Counted from the stretch's first letter, positions 23,104 to 33,958 are shown. The stretch is DNA of 64,000 nt from Pseudogracilibacillus sp. (GCA_026169815.1 JAPFDT010000027.1:1-64000), one strand, 5' to 3'. The notes: generated by a model from the letters alone, not told the origin. Numbers and translations: made by a program.

Positions 23104-24636
23104 TTAATGTTTAAAATGACGCATGTTCGTACATACCATTACGATGCCATGTTCATTACACACATCGATTGAATCTTGATCGCGCTTCGAACCACCTGGT
23201 TGAATAATTGCTTTGACACCAGCTGCTACTGCCGCTTCTACTGTATCAGGCATCGGGAAAAAGGCATCTGAAGCCATGACAGAACCGTCTGCTTTATCCG
23301 CAGCTTGTTCGATAGCAATTTTTGCTGCACCGATTCGATTCATTTGTCCAGCACCTACCCCAATTGTTTGCTTCTCTTTTGCTAAAACAATCGCATTAGA
23401 TTTCACATGTTTTACTGCCTTCCAAGCAAATAGTAAATCAGCCCACTGCTCTTCAGTCGGAGCAACATCAGTTACAACTTCAATATCATCACGTGTTACT
23501 GTTCCCGCATCATTTGTCTGGACGAGTAAACCACCTTTTACAGATGTCATTTTCTCATACACTGCAACGTCTTCTGTCATCGGTACTTCAAGTAAACGGA
23601 TATTTTTCTTTGCTGTTAATACGTCCATTGCTTCATGTGTAAAGCTCGGCGCAATAACAATTTCCAAGAAAATCTCGCTCATAATTAATGCTGTCGCTTC
23701 ATCTACTTCACGATTCGCTGCAATAATTCCACCAAAAATCGAAATCGGATCTGCCTCAAATGCGCGGGCAAATGCTGTTGATAAGTCATCTGCTTGTCCG
23801 ATACCACAAGGGTTCATATGTTTCACAGCGACTGCAGTTGGCTCATTATATTCTAAAAGAATTTCAAGTGCTGCGTTCGCATCTTGGATATTATTATAGG
23901 ATAACTCTTTTCCGTGCAATTGCTTCGCTGTTGCTAAGCTAACTCCTTGATAGTTCGGAATTTCATAAAATGTTGCTTCTTGGTGTGGATTTTCTCCATA
24001 ACGTAATGATTGAACTTGTTCAAACGTACGAGAAAACGTCGGTGTAAATAAATCGTTCGTTTCTTCTGTAAAATATGTCGCAATCATCCCATCATAATGA
24101 GCTGTATGACGAAACACCTCTGCTGCTAACTCTTTTCGTACATCCGTTGTTAACGCATCTTCTTGTAACAATTCAAGCACTGCTTCATAACGTTCAGGAT
24201 TGACAATCACAGCTACGTCTTCATAACTTTTTGCAGCCGCACGTAACATTGTCGGACCACCGATATCGATATTTTCAATAATTTCTTCGTGCGATACGCC
24301 ATCTTTTGCTAACGTTTCTTTAAATGGATATAAATTTACGACGACAACATCAATTGGCGCAATATTATTTTCTTCTAACGTACGCATATGTTCTTCATTA
24401 TTACGCTTCGCTAACAAGCCACCATGCACATTAGGGTGGAGTGTTTTTACACGGCCATCTAGTATTTCTGGAAAACCTGTTACTTCATCCACTTGACGGG
24501 CTGTTACATTCGCATCTTGTAATGCTTGTAACGTGCCTCCTGTTGATAAAATATCATAATCTAATGCTTCTAACCCTTTAGCAAATTCAATTACATTCGT
24601 TTTGTCTGACACACTAATTAATGCTCTTTTTTTCAT
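23104..24636 (-). CDS. purH: Bifunctional AICAR formyltransferase / IMP cyclohydrolase
   Basis: Last two steps of IMP synthesis. The 510-aa protein has the N-terminal MGS-like IMP cyclohydrolase domain (SVSDKTNV, STGGT, GRVKTLHPNVHGG) and the C-terminal formyltransferase domain with KHMNPCG (catalytic Lys-His) and QPGGSKRD. Length is normal. A 517-bp gap holding a composite palindromic element separates it from purN, which is unusual inside this operon. Confidence 0.96.
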   Translation of the reverse strand: MKKRALISVSDKTNVIEFAKGLEALDYDILSTGGTLQALQDANVTARQVDEVTGFPEILDGRVKTLHPNVHGGLLAKRNNEEHMRTLEENNIAPIDVVVVNLYPFKETLAKDGVSHEEIIENIDIGGPTMLRAAAKSYEDVAVIVNPERYEAVLELLQEDALTTDVRKELAAEVFRHTAHYDGMIATYFTEETNDLFTPTFSRTFEQVQSLRYGENPHQEATFYEIPNYQGVSLATAKQLHGKELSYNNIQDANAALEILLEYNEPTAVAVKHMNPCGIGQADDLSTAFARAFEADPISIFGGIIAANREVDEATALIMSEIFLEIVIAPSFTHEAMDVLTAKKNIRLLEVPMTEDVAVYEKMTSVKGGLLVQTNDAGTVTRDDIEVVTDVAPTEEQWADLLFAWKAVKHVKSNAIVLAKEKQTIGVGAGQMNRIGAAKIAIEQAADKADGSVMASDAFFPMPDTVEAAVAAGVKAIIQPGGSKRDQDSIDVCNEHGIVMVCTNMRHFKH

Positions 24637-24742
24637 TCAGAATGCTCCTCGTATCGTAGAATCTATATTTCTTTAAAAATAATCAATCTCAAAATTCTTA
24701 TTCTGATCCTCAAACACGAACATTATGTTTGGAGAGAACCCA

Positions 24743-25061
24743 GTTTCCTTTCACTTCAGTCGGTTGCTTTCTCAAATCTTAATTTCTGGACAAATCAATG
24801 TTCATACATTAATTTAAATTGCTTAATTAAACGTTCCGGAAATATACTCCGCTTTCCGCGGGCGAGCAGTGAGCCTCCTCGGGCTATGCCCTGCGGGGTC
24901 TCACATCGGCTCTTATCTTCCCACTGGAGTCTCCGTATATTTCCTACACTTAATTTTACCTTTTCACTTTCTTATGCATAAGAAATACTTTGTCCTACCT
25001 TCAAGGATTTTCGGACTTATGCTTTTCACGCAAGAGTCCGTCGACTTCCATTCAAGTAAAC
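24743..25061. repeat. Composite palindromic element between purN and purH (one element inserted in another)
   Basis: The outer element is the GTTTACTT subtype: left part GTTTCCTTTC...CGGTTGCTTTCT and right part GGATTTTCGGACT...AAGTAAAC. Between them sits a complete inner element, 24838-24944, with ends GGAAATATAC / GTATATTTCC. The same nested arrangement recurs at 33959-34279 in the same orientation. Together they fill most of the 24637-25153 gap. Confidence 0.75.
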
Positions 25062-25153
25062 TTAGTTATATAAGCAAAACACGTATATTTAAGAAATTGA
25101 TTACTAGTCGTTCTTGTTTTAAATCAGATTTTTCTATTAACAAATTATTTCAA

Positions 25154-25729
25154 TCAGCTAAAATAAGTTAATTCATTAATAATTTTCGTATATAAAACAT
25201 GTTCGACTTGTTGAATTCTCTTTTGTAACGTTTCAGCAGTATCATTTGGAAAAACAGTGACAGGTTCTTGTTCAATAATTGGACCTGTATCAACACCTTC
25301 ATCAACGTAATGAATCGTGACGCCTGATACTTTAACGCCTTTATCAATAGCTTGTCCGACTGCATCTTTACCAGGAAATGACGGTAACAACGATGGATGA
25401 ACGTTCACAATTTTTCCTTCGTATGCCTCTAACAATGTATCTCCGACAATACGCATGTAACCAGCTAATGCAATCCACTGCACGTTAGCACGTTTTAATT
25501 TTTTCAGTACTTCTGCTTCATATGCTTCTTTACTTGGAAATGTTGTTGGATCTAGGACAACTGTTTCTGTGCCAAAACTCGCTGCCTTTCCAATAACGTG
25601 TGCTTTTGGTTTGTCACAAATTAGCATAACAACATCAAATTTACGAGCATCACTATTCATAATCGCATCAAAATTCGTTCCTGTACCTGATGCAAAAATA
25701 GCAACACGTGGACGGATATCAAAACTCAT
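25154..25729 (-). CDS. purN: Phosphoribosylglycinamide formyltransferase
   Basis: Formylates GAR with 10-formyl-THF (step 3). The 191-aa protein has [12 protein letters not shown] at the N-terminus, the catalytic Asn-His-Asp set in [14 protein letters not shown] and GVDTGPII. Its ATG overlaps the purM stop by four bases (ATGA). Confidence 0.95.
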   Translation of the reverse strand: MSFDIRPRVAIFASGTGTNFDAIMNSDARKFDVVMLICDKPKAHVIGKAASFGTETVVLDPTTFPSKEAYEAEVLKKLKRANVQWIALAGYMRIVGDTLLEAYEGKIVNVHPSLLPSFPGKDAVGQAIDKGVKVSGVTIHYVDEGVDTGPIIEQEPVTVFPNDTAETLQKRIQQVEHVLYTKIINELTYFS

Positions 25730-26739
25730 ACAAAATGCACTCCTTCTTTATTAACGACCTTACCTACGATATTCGCATCTTCCCCTGCTTCTTGTAAAAT
25801 AGCAATCACGTTTTCGGCCTCTTCTTTTGCTACAATTAATGCCATACCGATTCCCATATTAAATACCCCGTACATATCTTTCTTGCTCATCTCACCTTTT
25901 TCCTGAAGTAATGAAAAGATTTCTGGCACTTCCCAAGTTGTTTCTTCTAGTTCTACCCCTAAACCTTCGGGAACAACACGTGGGAAATTTTCATAAAATC
26001 CTCCACCAGTTAAGTGAGAAATTCCTTTAATTGTCGCTTTTTCTAAGACAGCTGCAACTGCTTTTGCGTATATTTTTGTTGGACGTAATACTGCTTCTCC
26101 TAACGATTCAGATAAGCCGTGTTGTTCTGCTAAGTCAAGCCCTTCAATAACTTGACGAACTAATGAATACCCATTGGAATGAATTCCACTTGATGGCAAA
26201 CCAATAATAACGTCATCTTCCGCAATGGATTCACCTGTAATGATTTCAGACTTCTCTGCAATTCCTACTGCAAAACCTGCTAAATCATATTCATGTTCAT
26301 CATACATCCCTGGCATTTCAGCAGTTTCTCCACCAATTAAGGATGCGCCAGATTGCACACAGCCTTCACTTACCCCTGCAACAATTTGTTCAATTACAGC
26401 AGGATCATTTTTCCCACAACCAATGTAATCAAGGAAAAATAAAGGTTGAGCACCTTGAGCAACGATATCATTCACACACATTGCGACGAGGTCAATTCCA
26501 ATTGTATCGTGTTTATCCATTTCAAATGCGAGCATTAACTTCGTACCTACACCATCTGTGCCTGACACTAAGACAGGTTCTTTGTAGTTGAATTTTGATA
26601 AATCAAACATTCCTGCAAAAGCGCCTAAACCACCTAATACTTCAGGACGTGTCGTTTTTTCTACGTGTTTTTTCATTCTTTCTACTGCTTCATAGCCCGC
26701 TTCGACATCGACGCCAGCTTTTTTATACATATTCGACAT
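25726..26739 (-). CDS. purM: Phosphoribosylformylglycinamidine cyclo-ligase
   Basis: AIR synthetase (step 5). The 337-aa protein has [21 protein letters not shown] (ATP site) and [11 protein letters not shown]. The start at 26739 (MSNMYKKAG) is chosen for its GAGGAG RBS; in-frame codons upstream to 26766 are not conserved. A 433-bp gap with a palindromic element separates it from purF. Confidence 0.95.
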   Translation of the reverse strand: MSNMYKKAGVDVEAGYEAVERMKKHVEKTTRPEVLGGLGAFAGMFDLSKFNYKEPVLVSGTDGVGTKLMLAFEMDKHDTIGIDLVAMCVNDIVAQGAQPLFFLDYIGCGKNDPAVIEQIVAGVSEGCVQSGASLIGGETAEMPGMYDEHEYDLAGFAVGIAEKSEIITGESIAEDDVIIGLPSSGIHSNGYSLVRQVIEGLDLAEQHGLSESLGEAVLRPTKIYAKAVAAVLEKATIKGISHLTGGGFYENFPRVVPEGLGVELEETTWEVPEIFSLLQEKGEMSKKDMYGVFNMGIGMALIVAKEEAENVIAILQEAGEDANIVGKVVNKEGVHFV

Positions 26740-26916
26740 GATTACCGCTCCTCGTTTCATAGTCAACCTACATTATACCGCATAATACGAGTATTTTTAT
26801 TTATATGTGAAAGATTATAGTTAAATGATACACCTATTAAAATATCTATTTTAATTAGGAAGTCACTGAAGAATTGTGTGAATATAATTTTGCTGTATAT
26901 TTCGTGACTTCACTAC

Positions 26917-27029
26917 CGAAATTCGCCTCGCTTTCCGTGGGCTCGCATTTAGCCTCCTCGTTCGCAAAAACCGCTCACTGTGGGGTCTAAAAGTCTTCGC
27001 TATTTCCACAGGAGTCTCGGCGAATTTCG
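26917..27029. repeat. Dispersed palindromic element, copy between purF and purM
   Basis: Ends CGAAATTCGCC / GGCGAATTTCG are complementary and specific to this copy. The core arms CTTTCCGTGGGC and CCACAGGAGTC vary together (GTGGG opposite CCAC instead of GCGGG opposite CCCGC). It lies in the 26740-27172 gap, where nothing else is seen. Confidence 0.85.
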
Positions 27030-27172
27030 TCCGCTACGTCGAGCATATACATATATTCACTTGCTTATCCAGGATCTTTCAGTACCTTCTCCATTATCCC
27101 GCTAGTGTTTCATCTATTCAGTCTGCTATATGTTTCTTAATGTACTGTTCACATTATTTAACATGATAACAA

Positions 27173-28546
27173 TCAAAACTTCCGATAAAATTCTTTTCGT
27201 GAATCATTTTCTAATACTGGATAGTTTCCTGTCATACATGCTGCACAAATACCTTGATTAATCGTATTGTCTTTTACGATAGCTTTTTCCATTCCTTCGA
27301 CTGAGAGAAAACTGATAGAATCAGCGCCGATAATCTCGCAAATTTCTTCATTTGTATAATTTGCTGCGATTAAATCTTCTTTTGTCGACATATCAATACC
27401 GTATAAACATGGATTTTCGATTCTTGGTGATGAAATTCTAACGTGTACTTCTTTTGCGCCTGCTTCTTTTAATAATTTTACAATTCGTCTACACGTTGTT
27501 CCTCTTACAATCGAGTCATCAATCATTACAACACGTTTTCCTTCGATTACACCTCTTACAGGAGATAATTTCATCTTAACCCCTTGTTCCCGTAGTTCTT
27601 GGGATGGTTGGATAAACGTTCTACCAATATATCTATTTTTTAACACACCCATTTCATACGGCAGCCCACATTGTTCGGCATAACCAATTGCCGCAGAAAT
27701 ACTTGAGTCTGGAACTCCAGTAACCACATCTGCTTCAATTGACTCATCTTCTTTCGCTAATTCAATTCCCATTCGCTTTCTTGCGGAATGTACGTTCACA
27801 TAATTTAGGTCACTATCTGGTCTAGAAAAGTAGACATATTCCATTGCACACATTTTCCTTGGTTCACGTAAAATAAATCGCTGTGATGTTAACCCTTCGT
27901 CACTAATCGTAATTAACTCACCAGGCATCACTTCACGTTCAAATGTTGCCCCAATAATACTAAATGCACACGTTTCTGAAGCGACAACATATGCATCACC
28001 TAAGCGACCAATCGATAATGGACGAATACCACGAGGATCAAGTGCAACGTACATTTTATCTTCTGTTAAAATAATATAACCATAAGCACCGATAACTTGT
28101 TTAAGCGCGTTAATAAACGCATCTTCCGTTGTTTCTTGTCCATTTTGGCGCATTAAATGAGCTAACACTTCCGTATCAGAAGTTGTTTGAAATATACTGC
28201 CTGACTCTTCCAGTTGTTGACGAATTTTTTCAGAGTTGACGATTTTTCCATTATGGGCAATCGCCATACTACTATTTAATGAACGAAAAACGAGTGGTTG
28301 TACATTATTAAACGTACCATCATCTTGCGTTGCATTTCGGACGTGCCCTATTGCTGCACGCCCTGCAAATTCTTTGAAATCAAATCGTTTAAATACATCA
28401 TTAACTAATCCGATATCTTTATGAAGTTTTAATTCACCTTCGTTATTCACGACAATACCTGCACCATCTTGTCCCCGATGTTGCATAGAATGTAATCCGT
28501 AATACGTTATTTCTGCTGCTTTGTCATGACCCCAAATTCCAAACAT
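27173..28546 (-). CDS. purF: Amidophosphoribosyltransferase lacking propeptide and catalytic Cys1
   Basis: First step of purine synthesis: PRPP plus glutamine gives phosphoribosylamine. The frame encodes 457 aa and starts at MFGIWGHDKA. In Bacillus PurF a short propeptide ending ...NEEC-GV precedes FGIWGH, and the Cys freed by processing is the glutaminase nucleophile; here propeptide, Cys, Gly and Val are absent and neither alternative frame upstream encodes them. An in-frame stop (purL's own) lies six codons upstream, and AAGGGG is well placed before this ATG. The conserved Tyr after HVR is Asn (residue 71). The rest looks sound: HRGQDGAG, AHNG, TSDTEV, the PRPP loop VVMIDDSIVRGTT, and four Fe-S cysteines (KMCAM, NPCLYG, CAAC). 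It should retain at most ammonia-dependent activity. Confidence 0.9.
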   Translation of the reverse strand: MFGIWGHDKAAEITYYGLHSMQHRGQDGAGIVVNNEGELKLHKDIGLVNDVFKRFDFKEFAGRAAIGHVRNATQDDGTFNNVQPLVFRSLNSSMAIAHNGKIVNSEKIRQQLEESGSIFQTTSDTEVLAHLMRQNGQETTEDAFINALKQVIGAYGYIILTEDKMYVALDPRGIRPLSIGRLGDAYVVASETCAFSIIGATFEREVMPGELITISDEGLTSQRFILREPRKMCAMEYVYFSRPDSDLNYVNVHSARKRMGIELAKEDESIEADVVTGVPDSSISAAIGYAEQCGLPYEMGVLKNRYIGRTFIQPSQELREQGVKMKLSPVRGVIEGKRVVMIDDSIVRGTTCRRIVKLLKEAGAKEVHVRISSPRIENPCLYGIDMSTKEDLIAANYTNEEICEIIGADSISFLSVEGMEKAIVKDNTINQGICAACMTGNYPVLENDSRKEFYRKF

Positions 28547-28561
28547 AGTGATCCCCTTATT

Positions 28562-30772
28562 TTATTCAGATTTCAGTAACTGGGCAATACTTTCTGACCA
28601 CAGTTTTCTGAGTTGATCTACTTGTTCTTTTATTAAAATTGAATTATCTTTTCCTTTTATCGTTAGTGTTTCATCATTTGTTACAACACCAATTTTCTTT
28701 GCGCCTGTTTGTAATTTCTCAAACGCTCCTACATTTTCTGCTTTTACAGTTAAGAGAAAACGCGATTGTGTTTCACTAAATAAACCGGTCGTTGCTTCCT
28801 CTGTTACTTGAATGTCAGCCCCAACTCCGTTTGCACGAATAACACTTTCTGCTAACGCTACTGCTAAACCACCTTCTGCCACATCCTCAGCAGATGCGAT
28901 AATACCTGCTTGAATTGCTTTTAACAAAGCTGTTTGACGTGTTTTTTCTGTCTGTAAATCTAGCTTAGGAGCTTGTCCACGATATGAGTTTTCAATAATA
29001 TTTTGTAATTCACTACCAGCAAATTCAGCTTCTGTTTCACCTAAGAGAAACACTGCATCTCCTGCTTGTTGAAAAGCATTCGGTGTAACGTGATCGGTTG
29101 ATTCAAACAAGCCAACCATTCCGATAATTGGTGTTGGGAAAATTGGTTCTCCTTCTGACTGGTTGTACATCGATACGTTTCCACTAATAACTGGTACATC
29201 TAGTACACGACATGCTTCACTAACACCTTCGATAGATTTTTTCATTTGCCAAAAGACTTCTTCATTTGTCGGATTTCCATAATTTAATCCGTCTGTTAGT
29301 CCTAGTGGGCGTGCACCTGATACGACAAGATTACGTGCCGCTTCTGCTACAGCAATTTGTCCACCAACTTCAGGATCTAAATAAATGTATCGTGAGTTAC
29401 AATCTGCTGTAATCGCAATCGCTTTGTCGTGGTCGGCAATTTTTACAACTGCTGCTCCTGAACCAGGTCCTGCTAATGTATTACCATTCATTTCAGAATC
29501 AAATTGTTCATATACCCATTCTTTACTCGCAATTGTTGGCTGTTGGAGTAATAGTTTTAACGTCGCACCATAGTCAGTGATTTTAGGAACAACTTGTTCC
29601 ATTTCTTGAAATTGACGATAGTAACTTGCTTCTTGTGATGGTAAATAATAAACCGGTGCATCTTGATCTAATGCATCAACTGGAATATCAGCCCACACTT
29701 TATCATTATGTTCAACACGGAATACCTTGTCTGCAATAACTTCACCTACTGCACAAGCTTCAACATCATGTTTTGTAAAAATATCAATAATTGCTTGTTC
29801 TTGTCCTTTTTCAACCACTAGTAACATTCTTTCTTGTGTTTCTGATAACATCATTTCGTATGCAGACATATTATCTTCTGATTGTGGAACAAGGTCTAAA
29901 TCTAGTAACATACCTGTTCCTGCTTTAGATGCCATTTCACTTCCAGATGATGTTAATCCTGCTGCACCCATATCTTGCATACCAATTAAGGCATCATGGT
30001 GAATAGCTTCAAGACATGCTTCAATGAGACGTTTTTCTAAAAATGGATTTCCAGCCGCTGGTGATGCATCTTCATTTTCTTCATCATCAGAAGAATGTGC
30101 TGCACCTAAAATTCCATCTCGACCAGTCGGCGCTCCAGCGTAAATCACGGTATTACCAATACCTGCTGCAATTCCTTTTTGAATTTCGTCATGATTAAGT
30201 AGCCCAACAACCATCGCATTGACGAGGGGACTATCTTCATAACAGTCATCAAATTGAATTTCCCCACCAACAGTAGGTACACCGACATTATTTCCATAAT
30301 GCGCCATTCCTTTGACAACTTCTTCAAATAAATATTTTGTTCGATCTGATTGTAATGGACCAAACCGGAGTGAGTTCATCGCCGCAATTGGACGAGCTCC
30401 CATCGAAAATACATCACGTAAAATTCCACCAACACCTGTTGCTGCACCTTCAAATGGCGTAATTCTTGACGGACTATTATGACTTTCCATCTTAAATACA
30501 ACAGCTTGTTCATCACCAATATCAACGACACCCGCACCTTCACCAGGTCCGACTAATACTTGAGGTGCCTTCGTTGGAAATTTGCTTAATAATGGTTTTG
30601 ACGTTTTATAACTACAATGTTCTGACCACATAACAGAAAAAATTCCCGTCTCCGTATAATTCGGATGTCTTCCCATTATCTCTTTCGCTTTTTGATATTC
30701 TTCATCAGACAAACCCATCTGTTGAAAGACTTTTTCTGATTCAATTTTCGCAGGATCCATATTGTGTGGCAT
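28562..30772 (-). CDS. purL: Phosphoribosylformylglycinamidine synthase subunit PurL (small type)
   Basis: ATP-dependent FGAM synthetase subunit (step 4). The 736-aa protein is the small Bacillus type without a fused glutaminase, so it normally needs PurQ (glutaminase) and PurS (bridge). Motifs: [11 protein letters not shown] near the N-terminus, [26 protein letters not shown] and [13 protein letters not shown] at 30772 (MPHNMDP) has AAAGGAG about 10 nt upstream. No purS or purQ lies between it and purB. The stop is 15 bp before purF. Confidence 0.96.
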   Translation of the reverse strand: MPHNMDPAKIESEKVFQQMGLSDEEYQKAKEIMGRHPNYTETGIFSVMWSEHCSYKTSKPLLSKFPTKAPQVLVGPGEGAGVVDIGDEQAVVFKMESHNSPSRITPFEGAATGVGGILRDVFSMGARPIAAMNSLRFGPLQSDRTKYLFEEVVKGMAHYGNNVGVPTVGGEIQFDDCYEDSPLVNAMVVGLLNHDEIQKGIAAGIGNTVIYAGAPTGRDGILGAAHSSDDEENEDASPAAGNPFLEKRLIEACLEAIHHDALIGMQDMGAAGLTSSGSEMASKAGTGMLLDLDLVPQSEDNMSAYEMMLSETQERMLLVVEKGQEQAIIDIFTKHDVEACAVGEVIADKVFRVEHNDKVWADIPVDALDQDAPVYYLPSQEASYYRQFQEMEQVVPKITDYGATLKLLLQQPTIASKEWVYEQFDSEMNGNTLAGPGSGAAVVKIADHDKAIAITADCNSRYIYLDPEVGGQIAVAEAARNLVVSGARPLGLTDGLNYGNPTNEEVFWQMKKSIEGVSEACRVLDVPVISGNVSMYNQSEGEPIFPTPIIGMVGLFESTDHVTPNAFQQAGDAVFLLGETEAEFAGSELQNIIENSYRGQAPKLDLQTEKTRQTALLKAIQAGIIASAEDVAEGGLAVALAESVIRANGVGADIQVTEEATTGLFSETQSRFLLTVKAENVGAFEKLQTGAKKIGVVTNDETLTIKGKDNSILIKEQVDQLRKLWSESIAQLLKSE

Positions 30773-30860
30773 GTTCTTCGTCTCCTTTATCATCATAAAA
30801 AGATGACATCATTATTTTGTTATGCTTTATTTAGTAATTTTTCTCGATAAGGAAGAGTTT

Positions 30861-30913
30861 AACTAGAAAATATGAACCTTCACGCCGAAGCATCATGTCA
30901 CTATTTTCTAGTT
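30861..30913. other. 53-bp imperfect palindrome in the purB-purL gap
   Basis: Perfect 12-bp arms AACTAGAAAATA / TATTTTCTAGTT enclose a 29-bp segment with further pairing (TGA/TCA, CTTC/GAAG). No T-run follows on either strand, so it is not a standard terminator. It sits exactly where purC, purS and purQ are missing. The gap is otherwise featureless, without purC, purS or purQ remnants that I can see. Confidence 0.7.
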
Positions 30914-30952
30914 CTCTATCCTACCTAATTTCATCTCGTTAACTGTTTTATA

Positions 30953-32251
30953 TTATTTAACTAAACCTAGACGTTCAAAGATGACGTCGACATTTTTCAA
31001 GTGATATGTGTGATCAAAGCAGTCTTCGAGTTCTTCACTTGTTAAATGTTCTTTTACGACATCATTTTTTGCTAATAATGTTTTAAATTGAATTTCATTT
31101 TCCCAAGCTTCCATTGCTAGAGGCTGAACGACGTCATATGCTGCTTCACGCGCTAATCCTTTATCGATTAATGTTAAGAGTACTTTTTGTGAAAAAATCA
31201 CTCCATACGTTTTATCAATATTACGACGCATATTTTCTGGAAATACTGTTAAGTTTTTCACGACATTGCTGAAACGATTTAACATATAGTTCAGTGCAAT
31301 TGTTGCATCTGGTAAAATAATTCGCTCTGCAGATGAATGAGAAATATCACGTTCATGCCATAATGACACATTTTCATAAGCTGTCATCATGTACCCACGC
31401 ACCACACGCGCCATTCCGCTCATATTTTCAGAAGCGATTGGATTTCGTTTATGTGGCATCGCTGAAGACCCAGTTTGCCCTTTACGAAACTGTTCTTCCA
31501 CTTCACGTGTTTCTGTTTTTTGTAAGCCACGAATTTCTGTTGCAAATTTTTCAATCGATGTTGCAACGAGTGCTAAAGCAGACATATACGCTGCGTGACG
31601 ATCACGTTGTAACGTTTGTGTAGATAATGGTGCAGGTGATAATCCTAAGTTTTCACAGACGTGCTTTTCAACAAATGGATTAATATTCGCATAAGTGCCG
31701 ACTGCTCCAGACAATTTTCCAAACTCAACGCCAGCTGCCGCTTCATTAAAACGTGCTAAGTTACGTTTCATCTCTTCATACCAGAGAGCTAATTTCAATC
31801 CGAATGTCGTCGGTTCTGCATGCACTCCGTGTGTACGCCCCATCATGACAGTATGCTGATGTTCAATTGCTTTATCTTTAATTACTTGAATGAAGTTTTC
31901 AATATCTTTACGAATAATATCATTTGCCTGTTTTAATAAATAAGATAGTGCTGTATCGACAACATCTGTTGACGTCAATCCGTAATGAACCCATTTACGC
32001 TCATCACCTAATGATTCAGAAACAGTTCTCGTAAACGCTACGACATCATGACGTGTTTCTTGTTCAATTTCATAAATTCGTTCGACAGAAAAACTCGCCT
32101 TATCTCGAATTGCTTGAACATCTTCTTTTGGAATCTCGCCAAGCTCTGCCCATGCTTCACATGCTAATATTTCTACTTCTAGCCATGCATCGTATTTATT
32201 TTTTTCCGTCCAAATTGCGCCCATTTCTTCTCGGGTATAGCGTTCAATCAT
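30953..32251 (-). CDS. purB: Adenylosuccinate lyase
   Basis: Cleaves SAICAR to AICAR and adenylosuccinate to AMP. The 432-aa protein has the fumarase-superfamily signature [10 protein letters not shown] (about residues 260-270), TSTDVVDTA and [14 protein letters not shown]. Start at 32251 ([10 protein letters not shown]) has GAGGAGG about 9 nt upstream, and overlaps the purK end by 8 bp. In B. subtilis purC follows; here about 180 bp and then purL follow. Confidence 0.96.
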   Translation of the reverse strand: MIERYTREEMGAIWTEKNKYDAWLEVEILACEAWAELGEIPKEDVQAIRDKASFSVERIYEIEQETRHDVVAFTRTVSESLGDERKWVHYGLTSTDVVDTALSYLLKQANDIIRKDIENFIQVIKDKAIEHQHTVMMGRTHGVHAEPTTFGLKLALWYEEMKRNLARFNEAAAGVEFGKLSGAVGTYANINPFVEKHVCENLGLSPAPLSTQTLQRDRHAAYMSALALVATSIEKFATEIRGLQKTETREVEEQFRKGQTGSSAMPHKRNPIASENMSGMARVVRGYMMTAYENVSLWHERDISHSSAERIILPDATIALNYMLNRFSNVVKNLTVFPENMRRNIDKTYGVIFSQKVLLTLIDKGLAREAAYDVVQPLAMEAWENEIQFKTLLAKNDVVKEHLTSEELEDCFDHTYHLKNVDVIFERLGLVK

Positions 32252-33380
32252 TCTGACGTTCCTCCTCATATGCTTGCTTCAACGCTTCAAGTTCTGTTTC
32301 GTTATCTCCAATAAACGTCACATGACCCATTTTGCGTTTTTCTTTTGGTTCTGCTTTTCCGTACAAATGAACAAAACTTTCTGGAATGTGCGCTAACGCG
32401 TGTAATGCCTTGTCCATATCTTCACCGAGTACGTTAATCATAATAGCATCTTGCAGTTTTTTAATTTTCGTTAACGGTAATTGACAAATGGCACGAATGT
32501 GGTTTGTAAACTGTGATACGTTACATGCTTCAATTGTATAATGTCCTGAATTATGAGGACGTGGCGCCATTTCATTAATGTACACATCTTGTCCTTGAAC
32601 GAACATTTCGATTGCAAATGTGCCGACAATATTAATTTTTTCTGCTAATAATGTCGCAGCATCCATCGCTTTTTTACGTACAACTTCTGAAATACGTGCA
32701 GGTGCAATTGTTTCATATAATATATGGTCTTTATGGTCATTTTCAGCAATTGGAAAAATTTCGATCTCACCAGTTGTACTTCGAGAAAAGATGACCGAAA
32801 TTTCTTTATCAAAAGTAATCCATTCTTCAATAATGAATGTTCCACCTTCGTCTGCAAATTCAATTGCGTCCGGAAAATCTGTTGTCGATTCAATTTTCAA
32901 CTGACCTTTTCCGTCATAGCCACCACGACATGTTTTAATCACTGCTGGTAATTTCGTTTCTTTTAGTGCAGCTTCACATTCTGCTCCATTTTTTACGATT
33001 GAAAAGGCTGGAATTGGTAAACCTACTTCTTGCATGACATTCTTTTCTTTTTCTCTATTTTGCGTTACTTCTAATGCATAGGCACCTTGTGGTAATTTGC
33101 CGGCTTTTTCGATATAAGATGCTGCTGTTAAATCGACATTTTCAAATTCATATGTAACAACATCACTTTTTTCTGTTAATTCTTTAATAGCACCCATATC
33201 GTCATAAGCCGCGACAATTTGTTCATCTGCCACTTGTGCTGTTGGACAGTTCGGTGTTGGGTCTAATACGATAACGTTATAGCCCATATATTTAGCTGAA
33301 ATGGACATCATGCGACCTAATTGACCGCCGCCAATGATGCCAATTGTTTTATCTGGTAATGTTGGATTATTTGTTTGCAA
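32244..33380 (-). CDS. purK: 5-(carboxyamino)imidazole ribonucleotide synthase
   Basis: ATP-grasp enzyme making N5-CAIR from AIR and bicarbonate. The 378-aa protein has [13 protein letters not shown] at the N-terminus, [11 protein letters not shown], and [18 protein letters not shown]. The likely start is TTG 33380, overlapping the purE end, with GAGGGA upstream; translation is probably coupled to purE. Confidence 0.95.
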   Translation of the reverse strand: MQTNNPTLPDKTIGIIGGGQLGRMMSISAKYMGYNVIVLDPTPNCPTAQVADEQIVAAYDDMGAIKELTEKSDVVTYEFENVDLTAASYIEKAGKLPQGAYALEVTQNREKEKNVMQEVGLPIPAFSIVKNGAECEAALKETKLPAVIKTCRGGYDGKGQLKIESTTDFPDAIEFADEGGTFIIEEWITFDKEISVIFSRSTTGEIEIFPIAENDHKDHILYETIAPARISEVVRKKAMDAATLLAEKINIVGTFAIEMFVQGQDVYINEMAPRPHNSGHYTIEACNVSQFTNHIRAICQLPLTKIKKLQDAIMINVLGEDMDKALHALAHIPESFVHLYGKAEPKEKRKMGHVTFIGDNETELEALKQAYEEERQND

Positions 33381-33858
33381 GGTCGTCCCTCATCTCTTCT
33401 ACTTTTTGAATTAGTCCGTCACGATGTGTTGCTAATTTTGTAGCTATTTCTTCATCAGCTGTACCGAGAATTTGTGCTGCGAATAGTCCGGCATTTGTTG
33501 CACCTGCATTACCAATCGCCATTGTTGCTGTTGGTACTCCGCCTGGCATTTGGACGATAGATAATAATGAATCCATGCCTCCAAGTGCACTCGTTTTAAT
33601 TGGTACACCGATTACTGGTAGTGTCGTTTTAGAAGCAACCATTCCTGGTAAATGAGCTGCCCCACCTGCGCCTGCAATAATTACTTTTAAGCCTCTATCA
33701 CGAGCAGAAACTGCATATTCAAACATATCATCAGGTGTACGATGTGCGGAAACGACTTCTTTTTCATATGTAATGCCTAATTCATCTAGTACATCACATG
33801 CATGTTCCATCGTCTCCCAATCTGAAATACTACCCATTATAATCCCAACTTGAACCAT
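33367..33858 (-). CDS. purE: N5-carboxyaminoimidazole ribonucleotide mutase
   Basis: Moves the carboxyl group of N5-CAIR to give CAIR. The 163-aa protein has [20 protein letters not shown] (active-site His) and [17 protein letters not shown] at 33858 has GAGAGGG just upstream and gives the normal length; the frame is open to 33891. First gene of the operon, about 540 bp after the riboswitch terminator. Confidence 0.95.
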   Translation of the reverse strand: MVQVGIIMGSISDWETMEHACDVLDELGITYEKEVVSAHRTPDDMFEYAVSARDRGLKVIIAGAGGAAHLPGMVASKTTLPVIGVPIKTSALGGMDSLLSIVQMPGGVPTATMAIGNAGATNAGLFAAQILGTADEEIATKLATHRDGLIQKVEEMRDDLANK

Positions 33859-33958
33859 TCCATCCCTCTCCAATTCTTTATGTAGTGTCAATATATAATT
33901 TTTATCATATAATCCATTTAGTATCTAAAACACAGACTTTATGTTTGATGATAGACCT

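Noticed and set aside
28546-28640. Frameshifted N-terminus of PurF hidden in the purL end
   Set aside because: All three frames were read; none gives the expected Glu-Cys-Gly-Val before Phe-Gly-Ile-Trp.
30773-30952. Remnant of purC or purS
   Set aside because: No frame in the gap resembles the conserved starts of these proteins.
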